Of a stretch of 64,000 nucleotides of DNA, positions 7,651-15,635 are shown one piece after another (the stretch's first letter is position 1; every line of letters starts with the position of its first letter). Source of the DNA: Ruminococcus flavefaciens AE3010 (GTDB lineage Bacteria > Bacillota > Clostridia > Oscillospirales > Ruminococcaceae); contig NZ_JAGT01000001.1 in the NCBI RefSeq assembly GCF_000526795.1, positions 2,896,501 to 2,960,500 on the forward strand. Reading direction: 5' to 3'. The translations under genes and the position numbers were made by a program. The notes under the pieces were generated by a model. That model saw only the letters and a list, made by a program, of their open reading frames with translations. It searched no databases and had not been told where the DNA came from.

Positions 7651-10002
7651 ATGGACAAGAATATTGGCAAGAAGCTCGACGGAAGATACGAGATAACCGA
7701 GCTTATCGGCGTGGGAGGTATGGCTGAGGTCTACAAGGGCGTCGATGTTATCGACAACAAGACTGTTGCCATTAAGATACTCAAAAAGGAATTCGCAGAG
7801 AACGAGGAGTTTCTCCGCCGCTTCCGCAATGAGTCAAAGGCTATCGCGGTTCTCTCGCATCCCAATATCGTAAAGATATACGACGTTGGCTTCTCCGAGA
7901 AGATACAGTATATCGTTATGGAGTACATCGACGGTATCACTCTCAAGGAGTATATCGAAGAGGAAAAGGTGCTCACATGGAAGGACACCGTACACTTTGT
8001 TATACAGATACTCCGTGCTCTCCAGCACGCTCACGACAAGGGCATAGTTCACCGTGATATCAAGCCCCAGAACATTATGATGTTCACTGACGGCACTATC
8101 AAGGTCATGGATTTCGGCATCGCAAAGTTCGCCCGTGAGGAGGGCAAGACCGCTACCGATCAGGCTATCGGAAGCGTTCACTATATCAGCCCCGAGCAGG
8201 CAAGCGGAAACGTTACCGACGCAAAGAGCGATATCTACTCCGTGGGCGCTATGATGTACGAGATGCTCACAGGCAAGAAGCCCTTTGACAGCGATAACCC
8301 CGTTGCTATCGCAGTAATGCATATGCATGATATTCCCGAGCGCCCCAGAGCTATCAATCCCGATATCCCTGACGGCCTTGAGGAAATAGTTCTCAGAGCT
8401 ATGGAAAAGGCTCCCGAGGACAGATACCAGACAACTGCCGAGATGATAAGCGATATCGAAGCCTTCAAGGCTGATCCCAGCATATCCTTCGGTTACTATA
8501 CAGAAGAGGGCGATGAGGAAGAGGAGCTCCTTGACTCAAATGCAGGCACCGAGGTACAGTCCGAGAGCAGACAGGAAGTTGCCAATGCTTATGCAGCAAA
8601 GGCTAAGGCTCCTGTGGCAGCAGCTGCCGCAGCAGGTGCAGGCTCGGGATATTCTTCGGGCGGCTCTGTATCACAGAGATACAACGACGCTTATACCGAC
8701 AATTACGATGACGGATATGATGACGACGAGGACGATGACGACGAGGAGGAAGAACGTTCTTCACTGGTAGTCCCCGTACTCACGGCTGTAGTCGTAGTAG
8801 TTATCATAGTTGCGGTGATCTTCGTTGCAACTATGCTCAGCGGACTTCTCAGAAACAGCGCTAACAAGAACGGCAAGACAATGCCCGACCTCTACGGCTG
8901 GGATTATAATCAGGCTTATGCAGCCTACAGCGGCGATATCAAGTTTGAGATCGAGAGTCAGGAATACAACGAAGCAGACGAGGGTACTATCATCAAGCAG
9001 AGCATCGAAAAGGGCGCTGTATTCAACAAGGGCGATGTCTGCAAGGTTGTTATCAGTAAGGGTATGGAGACCGTCGAAGTACCTCATGTACGAGATGTAA
9101 ATGTTGAGCTTGTAAAGACTCAGCTCAAGGAACGCGGACTGCAATTCACTGTGCAGAAGACCTCCGATGCTGAGATAAAGCCCAATTACGTTATAAAGTC
9201 AGAGCCTGAGGAGGGCACAGAGGTCCACAAGGGCACAACAGTCGTACTCTACGTCAGCATGGGTGCTAACGCAGAGCAGATCACTATGGAGGACTATATC
9301 GGCAAGACAGCAGAGGACGCTGCTATCCTTGCAGGCTATAAAAACCTCAATGTTAAGACAGAGCCTACACCTTCATATGAGAAGGAGGGTATCGTTGTAG
9401 ATCAGGAGCCTAAGAAGGGCACAAAGATCGAGGCAGGTTCAGAGATCACTCTCTATGTCAGCGACGGTACTATCCCCAACGGCAAGGTAGAAATAGACCT
9501 CAGCTTCCCCGGTGAGGCAAACGGAAGATTCAGCATCGACTTTATCCTCACAGATGAGAAGAACAAGACAAAGGCTGTATCAACAGGTACTCTTGTTTGT
9601 CCTGAGATGTCAGGCTACTCACTGCCTATCGAGGGTTCGGGACAGAGCGTAAGAGCTACTGCTATCCTTTCAAACCTCTCAACAGGTGCAAAGGCAAACT
9701 ACGGAAGCTATACACTGAACTTTGCTAAGGGCACATATACAACAGACAGCGAAAATGCATGGAACGCATTTGAGCAGGTAGGCGCATTCAAGAAGGAAGA
9801 GCCTACAACAGAGGCTCCGCCACCGGCTACTACACAACAGCAGCAGGAACAACCGACACAGAACGATGACCGTGTTCCCGGTGTCAACGGTGAATGGAAT
9901 CGTCCTAATACTCCAGATGGCTGGGAAGACTATCAGGCAGGTATAAACGGAAACTGGGAAACTCAGGAAGACGGTCAGACTGTCTGGAAATGGTTTAATT
10001 GA
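7651..10002 (+). CDS. prkC: Serine/threonine protein kinase with PASTA repeats (PrkC)
   Basis: Membrane kinase that senses cell-wall fragments and phosphorylates division, wall and translation proteins. The kinase domain spans about residues 1-275, with VAIKILKKE, HRDIKPQN and DFGIAKF. An acidic and alanine-rich linker (about 285-370) follows, then one membrane segment at about 371-398. Three outside PASTA repeats lie at about 408-473, 474-540 and 543-608. The last 175 residues are not PASTA. They hold a beta-rich region, a Thr/Pro/Gln-rich stretch and a tryptophan-rich end (GEWNRPNTPDGW, NGNWETQ). The stop overlaps the rsgA start (TGATG). The family is certain; the role of the C-terminal tail is unknown. 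Confidence 0.95.
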   Translation: MDKNIGKKLDGRYEITELIGVGGMAEVYKGVDVIDNKTVAIKILKKEFAENEEFLRRFRNESKAIAVLSHPNIVKIYDVGFSEKIQYIVMEYIDGITLKEYIEEEKVLTWKDTVHFVIQILRALQHAHDKGIVHRDIKPQNIMMFTDGTIKVMDFGIAKFAREEGKTATDQAIGSVHYISPEQASGNVTDAKSDIYSVGAMMYEMLTGKKPFDSDNPVAIAVMHMHDIPERPRAINPDIPDGLEEIVLRAMEKAPEDRYQTTAEMISDIEAFKADPSISFGYYTEEGDEEEELLDSNAGTEVQSESRQEVANAYAAKAKAPVAAAAAAGAGSGYSSGGSVSQRYNDAYTDNYDDGYDDDEDDDDEEEERSSLVVPVLTAVVVVVIIVAVIFVATMLSGLLRNSANKNGKTMPDLYGWDYNQAYAAYSGDIKFEIESQEYNEADEGTIIKQSIEKGAVFNKGDVCKVVISKGMETVEVPHVRDVNVELVKTQLKERGLQFTVQKTSDAEIKPNYVIKSEPEEGTEVHKGTTVVLYVSMGANAEQITMEDYIGKTAEDAAILAGYKNLNVKTEPTPSYEKEGIVVDQEPKKGTKIEAGSEITLYVSDGTIPNGKVEIDLSFPGEANGRFSIDFILTDEKNKTKAVSTGTLVCPEMSGYSLPIEGSGQSVRATAILSNLSTGAKANYGSYTLNFAKGTYTTDSENAWNAFEQVGAFKKEEPTTEAPPPATTQQQQEQPTQNDDRVPGVNGEWNRPNTPDGWEDYQAGINGNWETQEDGQTVWKWFN

Positions 10003-10877
10003 TGAGCGATAAGTTCAGCGGAATAATTATTAAATGCTTAGGGGGACTCTACAGTGTAGAGTCCCCTGACGGTATATATGAGTGCAAGGCGAGGGGAGTT
10101 TTCCGCAACAGAGGGATAAGTCCCTGCGTGGGGGACCGCGTTGACGTGGAGGACGGCGTCATCACGGAGATAGCTCCGCGAAAAAACTGTATCATAAGAC
10201 CTCCTCTTGCAAATCTCGACCAGCTCATATTCATAGTGTCCACCTGTGAGCCTGCCCCGAATTATCTTATTCTGGACAAGTTCATAGCCATTGCGGAGTA
10301 CAAGGGCATTACCCCTGTAGTGGTCATAACCAAAACAGACCTTGGGGACAGCCGTCCCATACATGAGATTTACGCCGGCATCGGCATAGATGTGGCTGAG
10401 ATAAGCTATGACGATGAAGCCTCGGTGGAGAGAGTGAGTCAGCTGCTAAGCGGTAAGATAAGCGCCTTTACGGGCAATTCGGGAGCAGGCAAGTCCACGC
10501 TGCTCAACGCTGTTGACCCCACACTGAATATAGCCACAGGTGAGATAAGCCGAAAGCTTGGCAGAGGCAGACATACCACCCGTCATGCGGAGCTCTATAA
10601 GCTCAGCGGCGGAGGTTATATTGCCGATACCCCCGGTTTTTCCACCTTTGAGACCAACCGCTATGACATTATCCGCAAGGAGGAGCTGGCTGGCTGCTTC
10701 CGTGAGTTCGGCGGACTTACGGACAAGTGCCGTTTCAGAGACTGCGCACACCTATGCGAAAAGGGCTGTGCGGTAGTTGAAGCAGTTGAAAAGGGAGATA
10801 TCTCCCGAAGCCGCCATGAAAGCTATAAGACCATGTATGAAGAAGCAAAGCAGATAAAGGAGTGGGAGCTCAAATGA
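10002..10877 (+). CDS. rsgA: Ribosome small-subunit-dependent GTPase A
   Basis: Circularly permuted GTPase that acts late in 30S subunit maturation. An OB-fold lies at about residues 1-70. The permuted G motifs then appear in the order TKTD (G4), GNSGAGKSTLLN (G1) and DTPGFS (G3). A C-terminal zinc motif has CRFRDCAHLCEKGC. The start is taken as the ATG at 10002, overlapping the kinase stop; a TTG three bases earlier is possible. The length is about 291 residues. In B. subtilis rpe follows this gene, but here thiN follows at once and overlaps the stop (ATGA). Confidence 0.96.
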   Translation: MSDKFSGIIIKCLGGLYSVESPDGIYECKARGVFRNRGISPCVGDRVDVEDGVITEIAPRKNCIIRPPLANLDQLIFIVSTCEPAPNYLILDKFIAIAEYKGITPVVVITKTDLGDSRPIHEIYAGIGIDVAEISYDDEASVERVSQLLSGKISAFTGNSGAGKSTLLNAVDPTLNIATGEISRKLGRGRHTTRHAELYKLSGGGYIADTPGFSTFETNRYDIIRKEELAGCFREFGGLTDKCRFRDCAHLCEKGCAVVEAVEKGDISRSRHESYKTMYEEAKQIKEWELK

Positions 10878-11518
10878 GAAGATGCGCAATATTTGCAGGC
10901 GGAGATATGCCTGACATGGATCAGTACAAAAAGGCGTCATACTGGGAGAAATACAATTGCTTTATCTGTGCCGACTGCGGCTACAGACATGCTGTAAGGC
11001 TGGGGATAATCCCCGATGTCATAGTGGGGGATTTCGATTCCTACGGCGAGGAGCTTCCCAAGGGTGTCGAGGAGCTCAGAAGCGTCCCCGAAAAGGACGA
11101 CACCGATACCCTTATGGCAATAAAAAAGGCTATAGAGCTTGGCTACAGCCATATAGACCTGTACGGAGCTCTTGGCGGAAAGCGCTTTGAGCACAGCTTT
11201 GCAAATATACAGGCGATGATATACGCTCTTCAGCAGGGCTGTCACCTTGAAATAATGGGCGAGAGCCACCTGCTGGTGCAGGAAGCCGACGAGGGCGCGG
11301 TCACCTATAAGAATATGAACGGGGGAGTGTATCTCTCTGTATTCGCACTGACCGAGAGCGTTGGCGTTGAGTACCTCAGAGGGGTCAAGTATCCTCTTGA
11401 GGACTACCGCATGGTGCAGTCCTTCCCTATAGGCGTGAGCAACGAGATAGAGGGAGATGAGGCTGTTCTGCGCATAAAGGACGGTCTTGCACTTGTCATA
11501 ATCACTCCCAAGTTCTGA
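10874..11518 (+). CDS. thiN: Thiamine pyrophosphokinase
   Basis: Converts thiamine to thiamine diphosphate using ATP. The family motifs GDFDSYGEELP and EKDDTDTLMAI (acidic metal and ATP site) are present, followed by a C-terminal beta-sandwich. The start is the ATG at 10874, which overlaps the rsgA stop; an earlier GTG at 10862 is less likely. The length of 214 residues is normal. The product cofactor is used by transketolase, whose genes lie elsewhere in this window. Position between rsgA and spoVM matches B. subtilis yloS. Confidence 0.94.
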   Translation: MRRCAIFAGGDMPDMDQYKKASYWEKYNCFICADCGYRHAVRLGIIPDVIVGDFDSYGEELPKGVEELRSVPEKDDTDTLMAIKKAIELGYSHIDLYGALGGKRFEHSFANIQAMIYALQQGCHLEIMGESHLLVQEADEGAVTYKNMNGGVYLSVFALTESVGVEYLRGVKYPLEDYRMVQSFPIGVSNEIEGDEAVLRIKDGLALVIITPKF

Positions 11519-11529
11519 TGAACAAAATG

Positions 11530-11569
11530 CCCCTTTGCTGAATATAATGAGGTATATCCTGCAAAGGGG
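11530..11569 (+). promoter_or_regulatory. Hairpin covering the spoVM ribosome site
   Basis: CCCCTTTGC at 11530-11538 is a perfect 9-base complement of GCAAAGGGG at 11561-11569. The right arm contains most of the only G-rich ribosome site in front of the spoVM TTG. If this forms in RNA, it would hide the ribosome site. The 22-base loop holds a TATAAT at 11543-11548, so a transcript starting just downstream would lack the left arm and escape the block. The pairing is seen directly; the regulatory role is inferred. Confidence 0.45.
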
Positions 11570-11578
11570 GGATACATA

Positions 11579-11662
11579 TTGAAGATAGTGGTCATAAGGA
11601 GCCCGAAGTTCATATCGGGCATACTAAGAGCCATATTCGGTATAAAAAAGGAAGAACAATAA
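11579..11662 (+). CDS. spoVM: Stage V sporulation protein M (SpoVM), 27 residues
   Basis: Tiny amphipathic helix protein that marks convex membranes and anchors SpoIVA on the forespore in B. subtilis. The predicted peptide starts MKIVVIRSPKFISGILRA and ends FGIKKEEQ. It matches the SpoVM pattern of a short N-terminus, a Pro-Lys-Phe turn (SPKF), an amphipathic helix with Gly and Arg, and a charged tail. The start is TTG, with GGGGGG seven bases upstream. Its place directly after thiN matches B. subtilis (thiN-spoVM). It is too short for most gene callers. A strong terminator follows. SpoVM in a genus where many species are not known to form spores is worth noting. Confidence 0.88.
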   Translation: MKIVVIRSPKFISGILRAIFGIKKEEQ

Positions 11663-11670
11663 TTAAAACA

Positions 11671-11703
11671 AACGGCGTGATATTATCTATCACGCCGTTT
11701 TTT
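11671..11703. terminator. Bidirectional terminator after spoVM
   Basis: A perfect 12-bp stem (11671-11682 with 11688-11699) has a 5-base loop and a T-run on the plus side. AAAA on the other side lets it also serve the convergent minus-strand gene that stops at 11705. Confidence 0.9.
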
Positions 11704-11704
11704 A

Positions 11705-12907
11705 TCAATATTCGTCTTCGTGTCTGTTGCGGGGCTTGTCGTTTCTTGTAAAGTAAAGTCCTACAGCCTCACTGCCCGAGAGCATAAAGAATGTAAATAC
11801 GGTTCCTGCCAGTGACAGTGCATACAGCACAAGTACAAGCACCATGCTGCCTTTATGTTGGGGTATCATGGGGAGTCCGGGGAATATCTGCACTATGCCG
11901 AATAAAAGGAGAACCACTGAGCAGAGTGACTTCAAGCCCTTTATGCCTGCTATGAGAGAAAGGGTGCATATTCCTACGATCCCCGCAATATAGAGCGAGG
12001 AGTTCTGAAGTGTCTTATTGATGCCGTCAAGTCCGTTTTTGTATCCCAGACCAAAGAATTCTCCCGAATAGAGCAGCAGGAATACTACTGCTGTGATAAC
12101 ACCTACCACTGCAAGTACTATGCACAGCTTGAAGCCCTTTTCGGCTTCTCTCTGACGAGCCTCTTCCTTGAGCTGGAGCATCATTTGCAGGCTTGCCTTT
12201 GAGTCCTTCTGGTCTGATACCAGCTGTGATGAGACAGCCTTTTTGGAAGCCTCAGCCTTTGCTCTTTCAAGGTCCTCGTCAACGTATTTGGGCTGATACT
12301 TCGGGGGCTCGGGCTCGTCGTCCAGTATGGGAGCTGAAACGGGAGCTTCGGGCTGCTTGGGCTCTTCCTTTTTCGGAGGAGGAGTGTAGTTATCCTCGTC
12401 CAGTACAGGTGCTGATACCTGTGCAGGAGGAGCAACTGCGCCCAGCTGAGTTCTTCTCATGTCGATTATCTGCTGCTGCTTGTCAGCAGGGAGAGCGTCA
12501 AATTTTGCTCTGAGGTCGGGGGTAAGTCCGTTTATTATGTCATCGTCTGAGAGCACGAGCTTTTCACGGGTATACGGTGCTGAGTCGTCATCGAGCACGG
12601 GAGCGGACACACCTGTGGGAGCCCCCTTTTTCTCGCCGTAGTACGGTATGTTATCGTCAAGCACAGGTGCGGATACTCCTGTGGGAGCACCTTTTTTTTC
12701 TGCGCCTGAGCCGAATGAAGCCATATCATCAAGTACAGGAGCGGAAACGCCTGTAGGGCCGTCCTTTTTAGCTGTTGGAGCAGCGTATCCAAAGTCGTCC
12801 AGTACGGGAGCAGTCACTCCTGTAGGAGCGTCCTTTCTGGGGACATTGGGGTCGTAGTTTATCTCCTCGGGCATTGCGCCGATCGGATTATTTTCGTCGT
12901 ACATCAT
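11705..12907 (-). CDS. Membrane protein with six APTGVSAPVLDD-type repeats
   Basis: Not a family I recognise. The N-terminal half (about residues 20-215) carries six spaced copies of a motif close to APTGVSAPVLDD (variants PTGVTAPVLDD, QVSAPVLDE and PVSAPILDD), separated by short acidic or aromatic spacers. A charged stretch (about 215-265) comes next. Four hydrophobic segments then make up the C-terminal third, ending in a short basic and acidic tail. There is no signal peptide, so the repeats are probably cytoplasmic. It starts inside the 3' end of the transglutaminase-dockerin gene (20-base overlap), suggesting coupled translation. The repeats could be short linear binding motifs for an adaptor domain; this is inference. 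Confidence 0.8.
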   Translation of the reverse strand: MMYDENNPIGAMPEEINYDPNVPRKDAPTGVTAPVLDDFGYAAPTAKKDGPTGVSAPVLDDMASFGSGAEKKGAPTGVSAPVLDDNIPYYGEKKGAPTGVSAPVLDDDSAPYTREKLVLSDDDIINGLTPDLRAKFDALPADKQQQIIDMRRTQLGAVAPPAQVSAPVLDEDNYTPPPKKEEPKQPEAPVSAPILDDEPEPPKYQPKYVDEDLERAKAEASKKAVSSQLVSDQKDSKASLQMMLQLKEEARQREAEKGFKLCIVLAVVGVITAVVFLLLYSGEFFGLGYKNGLDGINKTLQNSSLYIAGIVGICTLSLIAGIKGLKSLCSVVLLLFGIVQIFPGLPMIPQHKGSMVLVLVLYALSLAGTVFTFFMLSGSEAVGLYFTRNDKPRNRHEDEY

Positions 12908-14078
12908 TCAACACCTCGTTTTTAATATAATCATCTATGGAGTCCTTGCCGCCGCAGGAGCTGTAAGCGTAATAAGCAAGGACGCAGGAAGCGTCCACAG
13001 CATTGACGCTGTTGTCATTGTTTACGTCGGCGAAGCTTTTCTGCGAGATAGTCAGTGCGCTCATGCCGCAGGTTGAAAAGCGCGAATAGTCGCTGAGTAT
13101 GAAAGAAGCGTCCAGAGCATTTATGCTGCCGCTGCCGTCTATGTCTCCGCTGCTGCATCCGGGCTGAGGAGCGTTTGCGGCAGTTACGGGGTAGGCGCTT
13201 TGGAATTCGTCGGAGTTATATTCGGGAAAGGTCAGACCGTTATCGTTCTGAGGGATATGCTTCATATTGGAAACATTGTCGAATTCATCGCTGCCCTTGA
13301 GGAAATAGCGGAAGTTGTCATTTACCGCGCTCAGATCCCATGTGGGGTCGGAGAGGTAGTACTTACCGTCTATTTTTGTCAGCAGCCATACGTGGTAGCT
13401 GTCCTCGCGGACTCCGTCGGAGTCACGGGCGACACCTGCGATGATACGGCAGGGTATCCCCGAATCGTTATAAAGTCTGTAGAGAAGCTGTGCAACTCCC
13501 TGACATACGGCATTGCCGTTTTCCATTGCGCTGTACGCTGTATAGGCGTATTTGTCGGATATGTCGGAGGAATATGTGACCTTTGATGTGACATATCTGT
13601 AGATAAGCAGGGCTTTGTTGTAGTCCGAAAGCCCGTCGGTATGGAAAGAAGCTAAAAGCTCATCGGTCTTCTGAGTGAGCTTTTCCTCCTCCTCGGCAGT
13701 GGTATAGTAATCGATATGATAGACGAGCCTGTAGGAATCATTCTTCAGGTATATCTTGCAGTTCAGCTTTTTTACTCCGAAGCGGAGATAATCGCCCTCT
13801 GAGCCATTGCCTGTTTCATCAAAGGCTTTGTATATCATGATCTGTCCCACAGTTTCTTTTGGAGCCACGTTTGCGCTTATTTCTATTTCAAAATCAGAGC
13901 TGTGCTCTTTAAGGTACGCTCTCATCTGCTGAGCAGCGTCGTCAGTGGAGCTGAATACGCAGTTCTGTGATATCTGAGGTACGGACGTCTGTGCGGCAAA
14001 AGCTCTGCATGGCGCAGAGAATGCGCTGAGAACAACGAGTGCTGAGACGATCGCAAGTTTTTTTGCGGAGAATTTCAT
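12888..14078 (-). CDS. Secreted transglutaminase-like protein with dockerin
   Basis: A signal peptide (residues 1-29, ending AFAA) is followed by a region of unknown fold. A transglutaminase/cysteine-protease-like domain has the catalytic triad visible as Cys192 (NAVCQG), His229 (SYHVW) and Asp244 (SDPTWD). A type I dockerin lies at about 311-372, with two calcium loops (DIDGSGSINALD and DVNNDNSVNAVD). It should be exported and docked on a cohesin scaffold. Transglutaminase-like dockerin proteins are known in R. flavefaciens. The ribosome site AGGAGG is strong. It overlaps the next gene by 20 bases. The substrate cannot be read from the sequence. Confidence 0.9.
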   Translation of the reverse strand: MKFSAKKLAIVSALVVLSAFSAPCRAFAAQTSVPQISQNCVFSSTDDAAQQMRAYLKEHSSDFEIEISANVAPKETVGQIMIYKAFDETGNGSEGDYLRFGVKKLNCKIYLKNDSYRLVYHIDYYTTAEEEEKLTQKTDELLASFHTDGLSDYNKALLIYRYVTSKVTYSSDISDKYAYTAYSAMENGNAVCQGVAQLLYRLYNDSGIPCRIIAGVARDSDGVREDSYHVWLLTKIDGKYYLSDPTWDLSAVNDNFRYFLKGSDEFDNVSNMKHIPQNDNGLTFPEYNSDEFQSAYPVTAANAPQPGCSSGDIDGSGSINALDASFILSDYSRFSTCGMSALTISQKSFADVNNDNSVNAVDASCVLAYYAYSSCGGKDSIDDYIKNEVLNDVRRK

Positions 14079-14118
14079 ACAAAGCCTCCTTTCATGAAAA
14101 AGCGGGCTGATAAGCGAA

Positions 14119-14136
14119 CAGCCGCCGAAGCGGCTG
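14119..14136 (-). terminator. Hairpin after purA
   Basis: A 7-bp GC stem with a UUCG tetraloop on the minus strand lies 11 bases after the purA stop. There is no clear T-run, so termination may be partial and the transglutaminase-dockerin gene may receive read-through. Confidence 0.45.
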
Positions 14137-14147
14137 ACGTTTAATGT

Positions 14148-15425
14148 TTATCTTTCCAGTATCTGTGCTCTGTCAGGACCGATACCTACCATGCTTACAT
14201 GGCAGCCTACCAGCTCTTCAAGGCGTGCGATATAGCTCTTGCAGTTAGCAGGGAGCTCGTCGAAGCTTGTGCACTTTGAGATGTCCTCGGTAAAGCCGGG
14301 GAACTCCTCGTAGATAGGCTGGCAGCCCTCAAGCTCTTCCAGTGTGGGCGGGAACTCCTTGATTATGCTGCCGTCGGGCTTCTTGTAAGCTACGCACATT
14401 TTGAGTGTATCTATATTGGCGAGAGTATCAAGCTTGTTGATAGCAAGGCTGTCAAGGCCGTTTACTCTTACTGAGTGGCGGACGATAACTGCATCGAACC
14501 AGCCTGTTCTTCTTGGTCTGCCTGTGGTAGTACCGAACTCGCCGCCAACGTTTCTGATCTGATCGCCGATAGCGTCGTCAAGCTCTGTTGGGAAGGGTCC
14601 CTTGCCTACACGGGTAGTATAAGCCTTGGCAACACCGATGATGTTTGTGATGACCTTGGGACCTACGCCTGTACCTACGCAAACGCCTGCTGAGAGGGGG
14701 TGCGAAGATGTAACGTAAGGGTATGTACCGAAGTCGATATCAAGGAGAGTAGCCTGAGCGCCCTCGAACATGATGGTCTTGCCTGCCTTGTGAGCCTCGA
14801 ATGTGAGTACGGAAACATCGTCCATGTAGGGGAGAAGTCTCTTGCCGTACTCTGTGTATTCCTTTGTAACAGCGTCAAGGTCGAAAGCCTCACCGCCGTA
14901 TACCTTTGTGATTATCTCGTTCTTCAGCTTGCCTGTGGACTGTATCTTCTCAGCCAGTACCTCGGGGTGAACGAGATCGTACATACGAATGCCGCAGCGC
15001 TCGTATTTATCCATATATGTAGGACCAATGCCTCTCTTGGTAGTACCGATGTCCTTGCCGCCGCGGAAAGCCTCTGAAAGACCGTCGAGAGCGATATGCC
15101 AAGGCATAACGATCTGAGCACGGGGGTCTACTTTAAGGTGTCCCTGAGTCTTGATGCCTCTTGATTCAAGGCTGTCAAGCTCGCCGATAAAGTCCTTAGG
15201 ATCAAGAACTACACCTGCGCCGATGAGGTTGAGGGCGTTGGGGTAGAGAATACCCGATGGTACAAGGTGAAGCTTGTATACCTCACCGTTATTTACAACA
15301 GTGTGACCTGCGTTGTTGCCGCCCTGTGAGCGTACTACAACGTCTGCGCGGGAAGCAAGGATATCGATGATCTTGCCCTTTCCTTCGTCTCCCCATTGAG
15401 TTCCGACTACAATATTTGCAGGCAT
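14148..15425 (-). CDS. purA: Adenylosuccinate synthetase
   Basis: Joins IMP and aspartate using GTP in AMP synthesis. It shows the N-terminal GTP-binding loop GTQWGDEGKGK and the switch text GNNAGHTVV. Other family blocks are TTKRGIGPTYMDK, FEGAQATLLDIDFGTYPYVTSS and GRPRRTGWFD. The start chosen is the ATG at 15425 (MPANIVV), with AGAGG 7 bases upstream; a longer frame from 15443 has no ribosome site. The length of 425 residues is normal. It has its own promoter (15501-15529) and a short leader with a small hairpin. Confidence 0.97.
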   Translation of the reverse strand: MPANIVVGTQWGDEGKGKIIDILASRADVVVRSQGGNNAGHTVVNNGEVYKLHLVPSGILYPNALNLIGAGVVLDPKDFIGELDSLESRGIKTQGHLKVDPRAQIVMPWHIALDGLSEAFRGGKDIGTTKRGIGPTYMDKYERCGIRMYDLVHPEVLAEKIQSTGKLKNEIITKVYGGEAFDLDAVTKEYTEYGKRLLPYMDDVSVLTFEAHKAGKTIMFEGAQATLLDIDFGTYPYVTSSHPLSAGVCVGTGVGPKVITNIIGVAKAYTTRVGKGPFPTELDDAIGDQIRNVGGEFGTTTGRPRRTGWFDAVIVRHSVRVNGLDSLAINKLDTLANIDTLKMCVAYKKPDGSIIKEFPPTLEELEGCQPIYEEFPGFTEDISKCTSFDELPANCKSYIARLEELVGCHVSMVGIGPDRAQILER

Positions 15426-15500
15426 TTGTTTTCCTCTTTTCATAATATTAAAATTTGTGCAGGCAGAGCCTTATCTGCCAAAAATGCACGCTTACAATAC

Positions 15501-15529
15501 ATTATAACATACTATTATAGAAAATGCAA
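15501..15529 (-). promoter_or_regulatory. Sigma-A promoter of purA
   Basis: On the minus strand, TTGCAT (15524-15529) and TATAAT (15501-15506) are separated by 17 bases. The predicted leader is about 70 bases. It contains the hairpin GGCAGATAAGGCTCTGCC, for which I see no known riboswitch. Confidence 0.8.
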
Positions 15530-15594
15530 CAGTAAATATTGCTGAATTGCAGGCGATAATTGCTGTAGAAACAAGTTATTAGTGGTCATGGAGC

Positions 15595-15634
15595 AAAAAT
15601 CGGCGCGACAGAGCCGAGCCGTCACGCCGATTTT
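15595..15634 (-). terminator. Terminator of the Cache-GGDEF gene
   Basis: The AAAATCGGCG and CGCCGATTTT arms (15596-15605 and 15625-15634) are perfectly complementary. A T-run follows on the minus strand, directly after the stop codon at 15636. Confidence 0.8.
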
Positions 15635-15635
15635 A

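Noticed and set aside
11548..11583. Eleven-codon upstream frame ending at the spoVM start (ATG at 11544-11550 region)
   Set aside because: It overlaps the start codon of spoVM and may affect its translation, but there is no evidence that it is translated; pairing of the ribosome site is a simpler signal.
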